From Desulfuromusa sp. (GTDB lineage: Bacteria > Desulfobacterota > Desulfuromonadia > Desulfuromonadales > Geopsychrobacteraceae), in contig JAKIUD010000023.1 in the NCBI GenBank assembly GCA_021647765.1, positions 1 to 44,222 of the forward strand: a stretch of 44,222 bases of DNA. Reading direction: 5' to 3'. The position numbers and the translations under genes were made by a program. The notes under the pieces were generated by a model. It searched no databases, was not told the DNA's origin, and saw only the letters and a program-made list of their open reading frames with translations. How positions within the stretch are numbered: position 1 is the first letter of the stretch; the number at the start of each line of letters is the position of its first letter. Positions 34,201 through 42,704 of the stretch are shown piece by piece.

Positions 34201-34719
34201 ATGCGTATTTTAGGGATTGATCCTGGCAGTAAAGCGACCGGGTATGGTTTCATAGAACAGCAGGGAAACCGGCTGATCCATTTGGATAATGGTGCAATTT
34301 TCACACATAGTGGAGATGCTCTGGCAGTGCGTTTGCAGCGTATCTATCAGGAGCTGTGTGCTCTGATTGAAAAATATCAGCCGGAAACCGTTGCGGTTGA
34401 ACAGGTCTTCATGGCGCGCAATCCTGCTTCAGCATTAAAACTGGGACATGCTCGAGGAATTGCGCTGCTTGCGGGAATCAATGCGGGTTTACCAGTTGCC
34501 GAGTATTCAGCCTTACAGGTCAAAAGTGCCGTGGTCGGTTATGGACGGGCAGGAAAAAGCCAGGTACAGCAGATGACCAAAGTATTATTGAATTTACCTG
34601 AGATTGCCCAGGAAGATGCCGCAGATGCTCTAGCAGTTGCTATCTGCCACGCACACAGTCACCAGCTAAGCCGACAGATGACACAAATAGCTCAAAAAAA
34701 CGGAAAAAAAACAACATGA
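34201..34719 (+). CDS. ruvC: RuvC Holliday junction resolvase
   Basis: 172 residues. The four catalytic acids are present: Asp7 (GIDPGSKATGYG), Glu67 (VEQVF), Asp139 and Asp142 (QEDAADALAVAICHAHSH). It cuts four-way junctions held by RuvAB to finish recombination. The stop overlaps ruvA by four bases (ATGA). The insertion-like element ends 15 bases upstream of TTACTCGATT-ATG, leaving almost no native upstream DNA and no clear Shine-Dalgarno at good distance. Confidence 0.97.
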   Translation: MRILGIDPGSKATGYGFIEQQGNRLIHLDNGAIFTHSGDALAVRLQRIYQELCALIEKYQPETVAVEQVFMARNPASALKLGHARGIALLAGINAGLPVAEYSALQVKSAVVGYGRAGKSQVQQMTKVLLNLPEIAQEDAADALAVAICHAHSHQLSRQMTQIAQKNGKKTT

Positions 34720-35315
34720 TTGCCCTTTTAACTGGCCAGCTGGTCTATCGCACCCCGGAACAGATCATCATTGATGTTGCTGGTGTTGGCTATCGGTTAC
34801 AGATTCCCCTGTCGACTTACTACGCCCTCCCGGAGGAGGGTAAAGTTCAGCTGCAGGTTCATACCCATGTCAAAGAAGATGCAATCAATCTGTTTGGTTT
34901 CTCCAGCAAAGTTGAAAAAGATCTCTTTATTCTACTGATTTCTGTGTCGGGTGTTGGCCCGAAGCTAGCGATCACAACCCTCTCACACATCCCAAGCGAA
35001 GATCTGGCTCTTGCTCTCAGTCAGGGAGACATTCCTCGCCTGGTCGCTATTCCTGGAATTGGTAAAAAAAGTGCTGAGAGGTTGGTTCTTGAGCTTCAGG
35101 ATAAAGCTACCGCCTACGCGGTTTCTGCTGCCATTACCCCGACAGATGGTCATACTTCAAGTGCTGCAAACTTTCATCAAGATGCATTGTCCGCCTTGGT
35201 CAATCTGGGGTATAAAGAAGCATCAGCAAAACGGGTATTAGTAAGTTTACAGTTACCCCACACCTCACCCCTTGAAGAGATCTTGAAAGCGGCACTGCAA
35301 GTCCTGTTGAAGTAA
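34716..35315 (+). CDS. ruvA: RuvA Holliday junction-binding protein
   Basis: 199 residues: N-terminal OB fold (MIALLTGQLVYRTPEQIIIDVAGVGYRLQIPLST), tandem helix-hairpin-helix motifs (SVSGVGPKLAITTLS and AIPGIGKKSAERLVLEL), and domain III (DALSALVNLGYKEASAKRVL) that contacts RuvB. Translationally coupled to ruvC; ruvB follows 11 bases later. Confidence 0.97.
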   Translation: MIALLTGQLVYRTPEQIIIDVAGVGYRLQIPLSTYYALPEEGKVQLQVHTHVKEDAINLFGFSSKVEKDLFILLISVSGVGPKLAITTLSHIPSEDLALALSQGDIPRLVAIPGIGKKSAERLVLELQDKATAYAVSAAITPTDGHTSSAANFHQDALSALVNLGYKEASAKRVLVSLQLPHTSPLEEILKAALQVLLK

Positions 35316-35326
35316 CTGGAGCAAAA

Positions 35327-36355
35327 ATGAACGAACGTTTAATTGCCGCAGATGGCCAACCTGAAGAAATCAACTATGAGGTTGGCCTACGCCCAAAATC
35401 CCTTCAGGAATACGTAGGACAAACCAAAGCAAAACAAAACTTGAAGATTTTTATTGATGCAGCACGCAAGCGTCAGGAAGCGCTTGATCATGTCCTTTTT
35501 TTTGGCCCACCCGGTCTTGGGAAAACAACTCTGGCCAATATTATTGCTCAGGAAATGGGGGTCAATATCAAAAGCACCTCCGGCCCGGTCATCGAAAAAA
35601 CCGGGGATCTGGCGGCGGTTCTTACCAATCTGGAAGAAGGGGATGTTCTGTTTATCGATGAAATTCATCGTTTATCCCCGGTCATTGAAGAAATTCTCTA
35701 TCCCGCGATGGAGGATTATCAACTTGATATTATGATTGGCCAGGGACCTTCGGCGCGCACCATTAAACTGGATATTCCCAGATTTACTCTGGTCGGAGCC
35801 ACAACTCGTGCAGGACTCCTTTCCTCGCCATTCCGTGACCGTTTTGGTGTGATCAGTCGACTGGAGTTTTATTCCAAAGAAGAGCTGACAACCATCGTTA
35901 AACGGAGTGCAGATATTCTCCAAATCGAGATTGATAACGAAGGAGCCAGGGAAATAGCCAGCCGCAGCCGAGGAACTCCACGTATCGTCAACCGACTGTT
36001 GCGCCGGGTACGTGATTTTGCCGAAGTTGAAGGTGATGGCAGAATCACCTGTGAGCAAGCCGACCATTCTCTACAGCGGTTAGAAGTTGACAAGCGGGGA
36101 TTTGACTCCATGGATTGTCTGTTGTTGCTGACAATTATTGACAAGTTTTCTGGCGGTCCGGTTGGTCTGGACACTCTGGCAGCAGCAATAGGAGAAGAAC
36201 GGGACACGATTGAAGAGGTGATAGAACCCTATCTGATCCAACAGGGATTCCTAAACCGTACTCCACGTGGAAGAGTTGTCACCGAAAACTGTTTTCGCCA
36301 TTTCCAACGCACCCCAACCAAAAAAGATGGCACCAGACCACTCTTTGGCTCCTAG
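35327..36355 (+). CDS. ruvB: RuvB branch-migration ATPase
   Basis: 342 residues: LRPKSLQEYVGQ, Walker A GPPGLGKTTL (60-69), Walker B FIDEIHRL (109-116), sensor GATTRAGLLSSPFRDRFG and the C-terminal winged helix with GGPVGLDTLAAAIGEERDTIEEVIEPYLIQQGFLNRTPRGR. It pumps DNA through the RuvA-bound junction. The TAG stop is one base before the ATG of the next gene. Confidence 0.98.
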   Translation: MNERLIAADGQPEEINYEVGLRPKSLQEYVGQTKAKQNLKIFIDAARKRQEALDHVLFFGPPGLGKTTLANIIAQEMGVNIKSTSGPVIEKTGDLAAVLTNLEEGDVLFIDEIHRLSPVIEEILYPAMEDYQLDIMIGQGPSARTIKLDIPRFTLVGATTRAGLLSSPFRDRFGVISRLEFYSKEELTTIVKRSADILQIEIDNEGAREIASRSRGTPRIVNRLLRRVRDFAEVEGDGRITCEQADHSLQRLEVDKRGFDSMDCLLLLTIIDKFSGGPVGLDTLAAAIGEERDTIEEVIEPYLIQQGFLNRTPRGRVVTENCFRHFQRTPTKKDGTRPLFGS

Positions 36356-36356
36356 G

Positions 36357-38687
36357 ATGGCAACTCTGACCAATCGACATCTGCAACAATTTGCTCAACA
36401 ACTTGCAACCTGGACAAAAGATATCATTGAGCATGGTCGCACTCCTTTTCGTCGGGTTGATACCTATCCACACATAGAAACAGAACAGGGAGTACTGCAA
36501 CCACCATTGGTTTTCTGGATCAATCGGCAAAGTATGATGGCTGGTGGAATCCTGTTATTACCAGACGGCAATCTGGAAGCGGAGCTTGAACATGGTCGCA
36601 ATTGTGCTTCAGCCTTGGGGCTACAACATTTTGTTACCTGGGAGGCTGATCAAGTCAGAATCTGGCAGGTTGATAACGATCAAATCAAAGAGCACCAGTC
36701 ATTCCCTCTTTCCAGCCCGAGACATCCAGAAACTTTCCGCTATTTACTCGCGGATATTCTTGATTCACTGAAGCTTCTGGCCGTTTTGGGTGCCATCCCG
36801 GTAACGAATCTTTCCCCCCATTATTTCAATAATCTTTTTCAGACCACCTTACAGCAAGCTTTACCATCACTGACCAAAGCGTACCGAAGCCAACGCTCTG
36901 AAATGGAAAACCCTGCGACGGAAGATGCTGACATCTGTGCGAACGAAGCGAATCGACTCTTGATATTACAAGTGATTTCTCTCGTCTGGTTTGATAAATT
37001 TCCAGAATCCATTTTACCGGAAAGGATGGATCGTGCCATTGAAATCTCTTTGCCTACCCTTCCAGAGCGCTTACATCACGCACTTTCATACAAAACAACC
37101 ATCAAACCACCCCCATTACCGCTTGAAACAGCGGTCTGCTTTCACCATTTGCTCCTACGCTTGCGCCAACTCTCCTGGAGACAAAAACCAGAACGAGCCG
37201 AAGAGAGTATTTATAATCTGACCAACTCCTGGTATCAGAACGAAACAAAAAACCGAGAACCAGCAGCTATTCACCTTTATCCAGCAGCACCACCATTAAG
37301 TGCCGAAACAGCAATTCTTCTCTCTGATTCACCCTCATTGCTAGCCACTGCTGCGCTACTGGCCGACATCTCCAACCTCGGGCAATATAAATTGTTTTTA
37401 GGTCATTTATTTCAATTTGATCGGGACAGCTTCTCGTCTCAAACAATAGTTGGACGGCTACTAAACCAGACCAGAATCGCAAGTTTAGAGCGCTACGAAT
37501 TTACTACCAGATTGAGAATCGCCTGGCCCAATCGACGCCTTAAAATTAAAACTGGCCAGCCTTTTTGGCTATGGGAACTAATCTATCTTCTAGGACTTTG
37601 CCATAAGGGACAAAAGCTTTTTCTAGAGTTACCAATTGACCTGCTGGAGAAACCTGATCAACTGACTGCCTGGTCTTTATTGTGTGAAAATTTCAGTTTT
37701 CAGCGAATACAGTTATTGGATAATGGCAACATTCAAGTCAGCGTTTCACACAGTGAAAACCGGAATCAATCATTTCAGCTGCACCTTTTTGAAGAGGTGA
37801 GAGAAATCACCCCATCTGCGAATGTAAAGGAATTTAGAAACCAGCTACTGTTTGCCCTCACCTTGCCGAGAGATATCTATAATCTCCTCGGAAAGGAGTT
37901 AATCTGGCCGACGCCTGAGGGTATTCCCGACAGCCACCTTCCCGGGTGGAAAGTCTACCGTCAAAGTCAACTCTACCAATGGTTTCGAAGTATCCTTGAC
38001 AATGAACAAGTTCGAACAGAGTTTGAAAGGGAGCCAGCAAAAGAATCCAGCCTTAGTGGAATTCCATATCCTGAGCCACTTTTGCTAAATGAGTTGACTC
38101 GTTTTGGGCGAGAAATAACGACAGATTTCCAACCCACATCGATTGATTACTTATTAGCGAACCTTCTCGCATGCCCAGTCATTGAAAACATTGAACGTTC
38201 AAGCACAGTTAAAACACCAAAAAAAAATACTCTGGGGAATTCAGGAAAAAAACTTAAAGAGACAATAGCAGAAAAGCTATCGAACCATGGGATTCCTAAT
38301 TTTCCGGATCAATATCTCTATTTTTTGGATCAGCCAGAGATATGCCACTACTCGTTAACTCCTCCACTCAAGGTGAAAAGTAGTTTGCTTGGGCAATTTG
38401 AATTGGAAGATGCAAAAGATCAGACCATTACGGGTTATGGAGAGGAATTAGAACAAATACTATTATTTTGTGCTGCAGCAGGGAAAACTCAATTTGATTT
38501 GCCAAGCGACCGACATCAACTCGAGCAAATACTGACACATTACAAAAAAGACCTGGCTTCTCTCTACAAATACCTTAATAATCTTTGCTATAGCCAGATT
38601 GAAGATTCAAAATCGGCTCACAAGCTGATCAAAAATACTTGGAGGAATCTCAATCTACCTGCCCCTTCATGGTTTAAAAACCTATGA
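36357..38687 (+). CDS. unrecognised large protein coupled to ruvB
   Basis: 776 residues from ATG 36357, one base after the ruvB stop (TAGGATG); in-frame ATGs at 36327 and 36267 inside ruvB are possible but would need overlap. No signal peptide or membrane segment. Residues about 20-130 (RTPFRRVDTYPHIET, VFWINRQSMMAGGILLLP, ELEHGRNCASALGLQHFVTWEADQVRIW) loosely recall the N-terminal PD-(D/E)XK-like fold of restriction proteins, ending in the strand that reads a change of name to VTWEADQVRIWQ, but the catalytic residues are not evident. The remainder is helical, rich in Leu, with a Lys/Ser linker near residue 620. No known family was identified. Context suggests DNA repair or genome maintenance, as inference only. 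Confidence 0.75.
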   Translation: MATLTNRHLQQFAQQLATWTKDIIEHGRTPFRRVDTYPHIETEQGVLQPPLVFWINRQSMMAGGILLLPDGNLEAELEHGRNCASALGLQHFVTWEADQVRIWQVDNDQIKEHQSFPLSSPRHPETFRYLLADILDSLKLLAVLGAIPVTNLSPHYFNNLFQTTLQQALPSLTKAYRSQRSEMENPATEDADICANEANRLLILQVISLVWFDKFPESILPERMDRAIEISLPTLPERLHHALSYKTTIKPPPLPLETAVCFHHLLLRLRQLSWRQKPERAEESIYNLTNSWYQNETKNREPAAIHLYPAAPPLSAETAILLSDSPSLLATAALLADISNLGQYKLFLGHLFQFDRDSFSSQTIVGRLLNQTRIASLERYEFTTRLRIAWPNRRLKIKTGQPFWLWELIYLLGLCHKGQKLFLELPIDLLEKPDQLTAWSLLCENFSFQRIQLLDNGNIQVSVSHSENRNQSFQLHLFEEVREITPSANVKEFRNQLLFALTLPRDIYNLLGKELIWPTPEGIPDSHLPGWKVYRQSQLYQWFRSILDNEQVRTEFEREPAKESSLSGIPYPEPLLLNELTRFGREITTDFQPTSIDYLLANLLACPVIENIERSSTVKTPKKNTLGNSGKKLKETIAEKLSNHGIPNFPDQYLYFLDQPEICHYSLTPPLKVKSSLLGQFELEDAKDQTITGYGEELEQILLFCAAAGKTQFDLPSDRHQLEQILTHYKKDLASLYKYLNNLCYSQIEDSKSAHKLIKNTWRNLNLPAPSWFKNL

Positions 38688-38748
38688 GACTGCAATAGAT
38701 TCAACTCCAATGTTGCACTCTTTTTTCAGGATATCTACTTTTGTCCAT

Positions 38749-38776
38749 TTGAACTGTTTCCAGAAACTGCTATAAT
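38749..38776 (+). promoter_or_regulatory. strong sigma70 promoter of the phasin-aarF genes
   Basis: TTGAAC (38749-38754), 16-base spacer, perfect TATAAT (38771-38776), about 46 bases before the ATG at 38823. Confidence 0.75.
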
Positions 38777-38822
38777 TCCCATAAGTTTTTTAATATTAAT
38801 ATTTTACTGACAGGAGGCTGTG

Positions 38823-39128
38823 ATGCTGGAAATTCTTGAAAAGACATTGCTGACCGGAATTGGTGCTATGGCATTGACCCAGAAAAAAGCAGAAGAATTG
38901 ATTGATGACCTGAAAAAGCGGATGAACCTGACCGAAGATGAAGGGAAAAACCTCCTGGAAAAACTCCGTGATGCCGCTAAAGAAAACCAGGAAAAACTGG
39001 AAGAAATGGCACAAGGCGAAGTAAAAAAAGCTTGCGACCGCATCGGGGTAGTCAACATGGAAGAGTTTAAAAAACTGCAGCACAAAGTTGAACAACTGGA
39101 AAAGCAACTAAAAGCACAAAGCAAATAA
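38823..39128 (+). CDS. phasin-like small coiled-coil protein
   Basis: 101 residues from ATG 38823 with AGGAGG six bases upstream; GTG 38820 is in frame but too near. A short hydrophobic start (LEILEKTLLTGIGAMAL) is followed by heptad-rich KKAEELIDDLKKRMNLTEDEGKNLLEKLRD and a C-terminal coiled coil (EEFKKLQHKVEQLEKQLKAQ). Similar short proteins are annotated as phasin-family or polyhydroxyalkanoate-granule-associated. No PHA synthase is in the window. It is paired with the aarF gene 21 bases downstream. Confidence 0.75.
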   Translation: MLEILEKTLLTGIGAMALTQKKAEELIDDLKKRMNLTEDEGKNLLEKLRDAAKENQEKLEEMAQGEVKKACDRIGVVNMEEFKKLQHKVEQLEKQLKAQSK

Positions 39129-39149
39129 AGTTTTCCACGAGATTGTATC

Positions 39150-40838
39150 TTGCCATTTAATCGAATCAACCGCAATATTCGTTCCCTTAAACGCTATCGA
39201 CAGGTTCTTGGAATCCTTATTAAATACGGATTTGGACATATTGTCGAACAGCTCAATATCGACTACTATTTTGAGCTGGGCAAGCGAATTGTTTCTCTAG
39301 GGACTGCTTCCCGTGAGTTGGAGCGCCTGACCCAAGCTGCCAGATTCAGGCTGGCTCTGGAAGAACTGGGCCCAACCTTTATCAAATTTGGTCAAATCCT
39401 CTCAACCCGACCAGACATCGTCCCCACCGGGTTTCTAGAAGAACTACAGAGACTCCAGGATCACATTCCAGCAGTATCTACCGATGAAATCAAGGCTCAG
39501 ATTCATCGCGAACTTGGCTATCCCACAGAAGAGTTATTCAAAAAATTTGAGAGCACCCCCTTGGCAACAGCCAGCATTGCTCAAGTCCATCGTGGTACCC
39601 TGAAAAACGGTGAGGAAATTGTCTGCAAAGTGCGCAGACCCAATATTGAATCGGTCATTGAAACTGACCTGGATATTATGATGGGTCTGGCCTATCTGGT
39701 TGAAAAACATCTGCCAGGGGGAAATTTATATGACCCTGTTGGCCTGGTCAGAGAGTTTCGTCGAACAATTCACCGTGAACTTGATTTTTCTCGTGAAGGC
39801 CGAACCACAGAGCGCTTTGCGGCAAATTTTTCCGATGATAAAGCAGTTCATATTCCCAAAGTATTCTGGGAATATACGGGTCAAACGGTTCTGACTCTGG
39901 AATATGTTTCAGGGATAAAAATTTCCAACCTGGATGAGCTAAAAAAGGCTGGTCTCGATCTGAAAATTATCGCCCAAAATGGGGCAGATAATTTTTTGAA
40001 ACAGGTTTTTATCCATGGCCTGTTTCACGCTGATCCACATCCTGGAAACATTCACATCCTGCCGGGGAACATTCTCTGCATTTTTGATTTTGGGATGGTC
40101 GGACGCCTTGATGATGACTTAAAACTCCACCTGACAGAACTCCTCTTGTGCGTTCTCCGCCGGGATGTTGATCACCTTATCTCGCAACTTCTTTATTCTG
40201 GAGACTTGCACGACGATTCAAATACCAGGAATCTAAAGCGTGATCTGACCGAATTTATCGATGATTATTACGATATCATGCTACAGGATCTAAAAGTCGG
40301 GAAGCTGCTGCTTGATTTTGTCGAGATTTTAACCGAACATCAGATCAAGTTCCCGGCCAATTTGATGTTATTGTCCCGCGCCTTATTTGTTATGGAAGGA
40401 ATCGGCAGACAACTTGATCCAAACTTTAACATGGTTGCACAGCTTAAACCTTTTGCCGAACAGGTAATTAAGGATCGCTACTCGCCAGCCAGTATTGTAA
40501 AAGAGGCGACACGAACCCTGCAATCATACCAGGCACTTGGGAAAAGCCTACCGAAGGATATCAAGGAATTCATCAATCGTATTAATCGCAATAAATTCAA
40601 AATTGATGTTGAACACCGTGGTTTTGAACGTTTAGTTAATGACCTTGACAAATCGAGCAACCGAATCTCATTCAGTATGATTATTGCGGCACTTATCGTT
40701 GGATCTTCTCTGGTCATGCAGATCGACAAAGGACCGATGCTATTTGGTTTTCCGATACTGGGACTGTTGGGCTATTCAGTTGCAGGTTTTCTTGGTCTGG
40801 GATTGGCCATCGCAATCTTACGCTCAGGTCGTATGTAG
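39150..40838 (+). CDS. AarF/UbiB (ABC1/ADCK) family atypical kinase
   Basis: 562 residues from TTG 39150, which lacks a strong ribosome site. Signature features: KFGQ (79-82), the Ala-rich loop ASIAQVH (141-147), Lys160, HADPHPGN (293-300) and metal-binding DFG (313-315), and two C-terminal membrane helices (SFSMIIAALIVGSSLVMQI, PILGLLGYSVAGFLGLGLAIAIL). UbiB-type proteins support quinone biosynthesis or lipid handling at the inner membrane through ATPase activity. Whether ubiquinone or menaquinone is served here is not visible; menaquinone is expected in this group. Cotranscribed with the phasin-like gene. Confidence 0.9.
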   Translation: MPFNRINRNIRSLKRYRQVLGILIKYGFGHIVEQLNIDYYFELGKRIVSLGTASRELERLTQAARFRLALEELGPTFIKFGQILSTRPDIVPTGFLEELQRLQDHIPAVSTDEIKAQIHRELGYPTEELFKKFESTPLATASIAQVHRGTLKNGEEIVCKVRRPNIESVIETDLDIMMGLAYLVEKHLPGGNLYDPVGLVREFRRTIHRELDFSREGRTTERFAANFSDDKAVHIPKVFWEYTGQTVLTLEYVSGIKISNLDELKKAGLDLKIIAQNGADNFLKQVFIHGLFHADPHPGNIHILPGNILCIFDFGMVGRLDDDLKLHLTELLLCVLRRDVDHLISQLLYSGDLHDDSNTRNLKRDLTEFIDDYYDIMLQDLKVGKLLLDFVEILTEHQIKFPANLMLLSRALFVMEGIGRQLDPNFNMVAQLKPFAEQVIKDRYSPASIVKEATRTLQSYQALGKSLPKDIKEFINRINRNKFKIDVEHRGFERLVNDLDKSSNRISFSMIIAALIVGSSLVMQIDKGPMLFGFPILGLLGYSVAGFLGLGLAIAILRSGRM

Positions 40839-41081
40839 ATAGACGATATCATTTAATTAAGCGCCCACAAATCTGGAGACAGAACAAAGACTGTGTTGAC
40901 TCCGGCACAGAATTACGTAAAACCTGCGCATTTCTGCAACAACTTTCACAGATAACTTTCCAACCAAATATAATCTCCAACAATTACAGCTAGTTAAAAC
41001 CAAGAAACAAGTTGGCAAGACATTTGCATCCAGTAAAAAGTCATAAGTTTCACTCTTAATCTTGACTGGATAACAAATAAA

Positions 41082-42011
41082 ATGATTCTGCAACGTTCTA
41101 TCAAAAAATCAGCAACAATCTCTGGTATCGGCTTACATAGTGGTGAGCGCATCAATCTGAGGATGCGTCCAGCTACCGCAAATACTGGTATTATTTTCCA
41201 CCGTACCGATGGTGAACAGACTGTTGATATCAAAGCCTGTTCAGACAATGTTGTAGACACGCGCATGGCAACAGTTATTGGACACCAGGGGATGACTGTC
41301 TCAACAATTGAGCATTTCATGGCGGCATTAGCGGCCTTTGGTATTGATAATCTCCATGTCGATATTGATGGTGCGGAGGTTCCGGTTCTTGATGGCAGTG
41401 CCGCGCCTTTTATTCGGGAAATACAGCAGGCAGGAATCAAACATCTCAGCCAAAGCCGAAAATTCATTGCGATCCGCAAACCGTTAGAGATTATCGAAGG
41501 CGAAAAACGGATCAGTATTATCCCTTCCCGCTTCTTAAGAATCTCATTCGATATCGCTTTTGATCATCCCGCTATTTCAGTACAACACCACAGCATGAAA
41601 TTTACCACTGAGAGTTTTTGTAAAGACATTGCTGCTGCCAGAACCTTCGGCTTTCTTCATGAAGTCGAGCATCTTAAAGCCAATGGTCTGGCTCGTGGTG
41701 GCTCGCTTGAAAATGCCGTTGTTATTGACACAGACGGTGTAATGAATCCGGAGGGACTCCGTTTCAAAAATGAGTTTGTCCGCCACAAAATTCTTGATTC
41801 CTTTGGTGACTTCAGTCTGCTTGGATCACCACTGCTTGGTCATATCAGAGCTTTTAAAGCTGGGCATGATTTGAACGCAAAAATGGTTCGAATGATTGAA
41901 GAAAATCCAAGCCACTGGACCTATATAGAATTTGGCGAGCAGGCACTCCGAGAAGCACAACGATCTAACGCTAAAGCATTTGCCATCGACCTCGCTTGGA
42001 ATAAGGCATAA
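41082..42011 (+). CDS. lpxC: LpxC, UDP-3-O-acyl-N-acetylglucosamine deacetylase
   Basis: 309 residues. Zinc ligands and catalytic residues match LpxC: His78 (EHFMAALAAFGIDN), His235 and Asp239 (RHKILDSFGD), His262 (FKAGHDLNAKM), plus ARTFGFLHEVE and the opening LQRSIKKSATISGIGLHSGE. It performs the committed step of lipid A synthesis, showing that the organism makes lipopolysaccharide. In many relatives lpxC is followed by fts or sec genes; here it stands alone. The 243 bases before it show no gene and only weak promoter-like sequence. Confidence 0.97.
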   Translation: MILQRSIKKSATISGIGLHSGERINLRMRPATANTGIIFHRTDGEQTVDIKACSDNVVDTRMATVIGHQGMTVSTIEHFMAALAAFGIDNLHVDIDGAEVPVLDGSAAPFIREIQQAGIKHLSQSRKFIAIRKPLEIIEGEKRISIIPSRFLRISFDIAFDHPAISVQHHSMKFTTESFCKDIAAARTFGFLHEVEHLKANGLARGGSLENAVVIDTDGVMNPEGLRFKNEFVRHKILDSFGDFSLLGSPLLGHIRAFKAGHDLNAKMVRMIEENPSHWTYIEFGEQALREAQRSNAKAFAIDLAWNKA

Positions 42012-42272
42012 AGGTTTCTTTTTATCTCATCGGCTCTCTGTCCGCTGGCACACCAGTATGTTCTGTGGTTCCTGACAGTCCACCATGCTGAAGACAAAGA
42101 GTCCGTTCAACCGCCCTACCGCATTAATACAATCCAAAGCAAGACTGTCTCTCCAAAGCACACATCTCTTACCATTCCATTTTCCAGCAAAAGCTGCTAA
42201 ACTGTGCGCCCTGAATAAAGAGGTCTTCTTTCTTTTTACCGTGATTGAAAGAATAAGGGGAGGATAAGCTTG

Positions 42273-42491
42273 ATGATTCCGGTCGTTTATAAAAATGGCA
42301 AAGAGGATCTGGTTGAACAGAAGTTCCTGGATATTCTCCTCCACATTGGAGAAATACAGGAATTCCGCCGGAGTGACCATTGGGTCAATGTTGCAGAAGA
42401 TCCGATTCGATCATCTCAACAGGGTGAATATCATGGCAGCAACAGACGTTTTCATGATGGCACTGAACTCCACTCTGCTATGGGTATTTGA
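42273..42491 (+). CDS. small conserved protein of Desulfuromonadales type, unknown function
   Basis: 72 residues from ATG 42273, preceded by a strong AAGGGGAGG. MIPVVYKNGKEDLV is followed by LDILLHIGEIQEFRRSDHWVNVAEDPIR and YHGSNRR. I recognise this pattern (MIPV-YKNG, FRRS-WV-V--DP-R, Y-G--RR) as similar to small proteins seen repeatedly in Geobacter-like genomes, with no known function; this recall should be checked. The last 13 residues after NRR look non-conserved. The 261 bases between lpxC and this gene hold nothing else recognisable. Confidence 0.6.
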   Translation: MIPVVYKNGKEDLVEQKFLDILLHIGEIQEFRRSDHWVNVAEDPIRSSQQGEYHGSNRRFHDGTELHSAMGI

Positions 42492-42601
42492 ATACCCGCC
42501 GGGATACAGATAGATGTCTTCCCTGCCGTATCAAATATCAGACCCGGGAATTCTATCTGCTACAAACTCAACCAGAGACATTGCCCTTGTAGTAAATACC
42601 C

Positions 42602-42660
42602 CCCCATCTCAACCTTCCCCTTTATGCCCGTATTTTGGGTGCATCAAGGGGGAGGGGGCA
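42602..42660. repeat. GC-rich palindromic (REP-like) repeat, copy 3
   Basis: CCCCATCTCAACCTTCCCC at the left and GGGGGAGGGGG at the right, around a central TGCCCGTATTTTGGGTGCA. Degenerate relative of the repeats at 8941 and 14222, lying between convergent genes. Confidence 0.55.
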
Positions 42661-42704
42661 ATATTCCAAAATCTCGTTATCTGAGCGGAAGCAAAAAATT
42701 CTGT

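Noticed and set aside
42027..42380. Leftward 117-codon open frame after lpxC
   Set aside because: It overlaps the small conserved gene at 42273 antisense and lacks a ribosome site and recognisable features.
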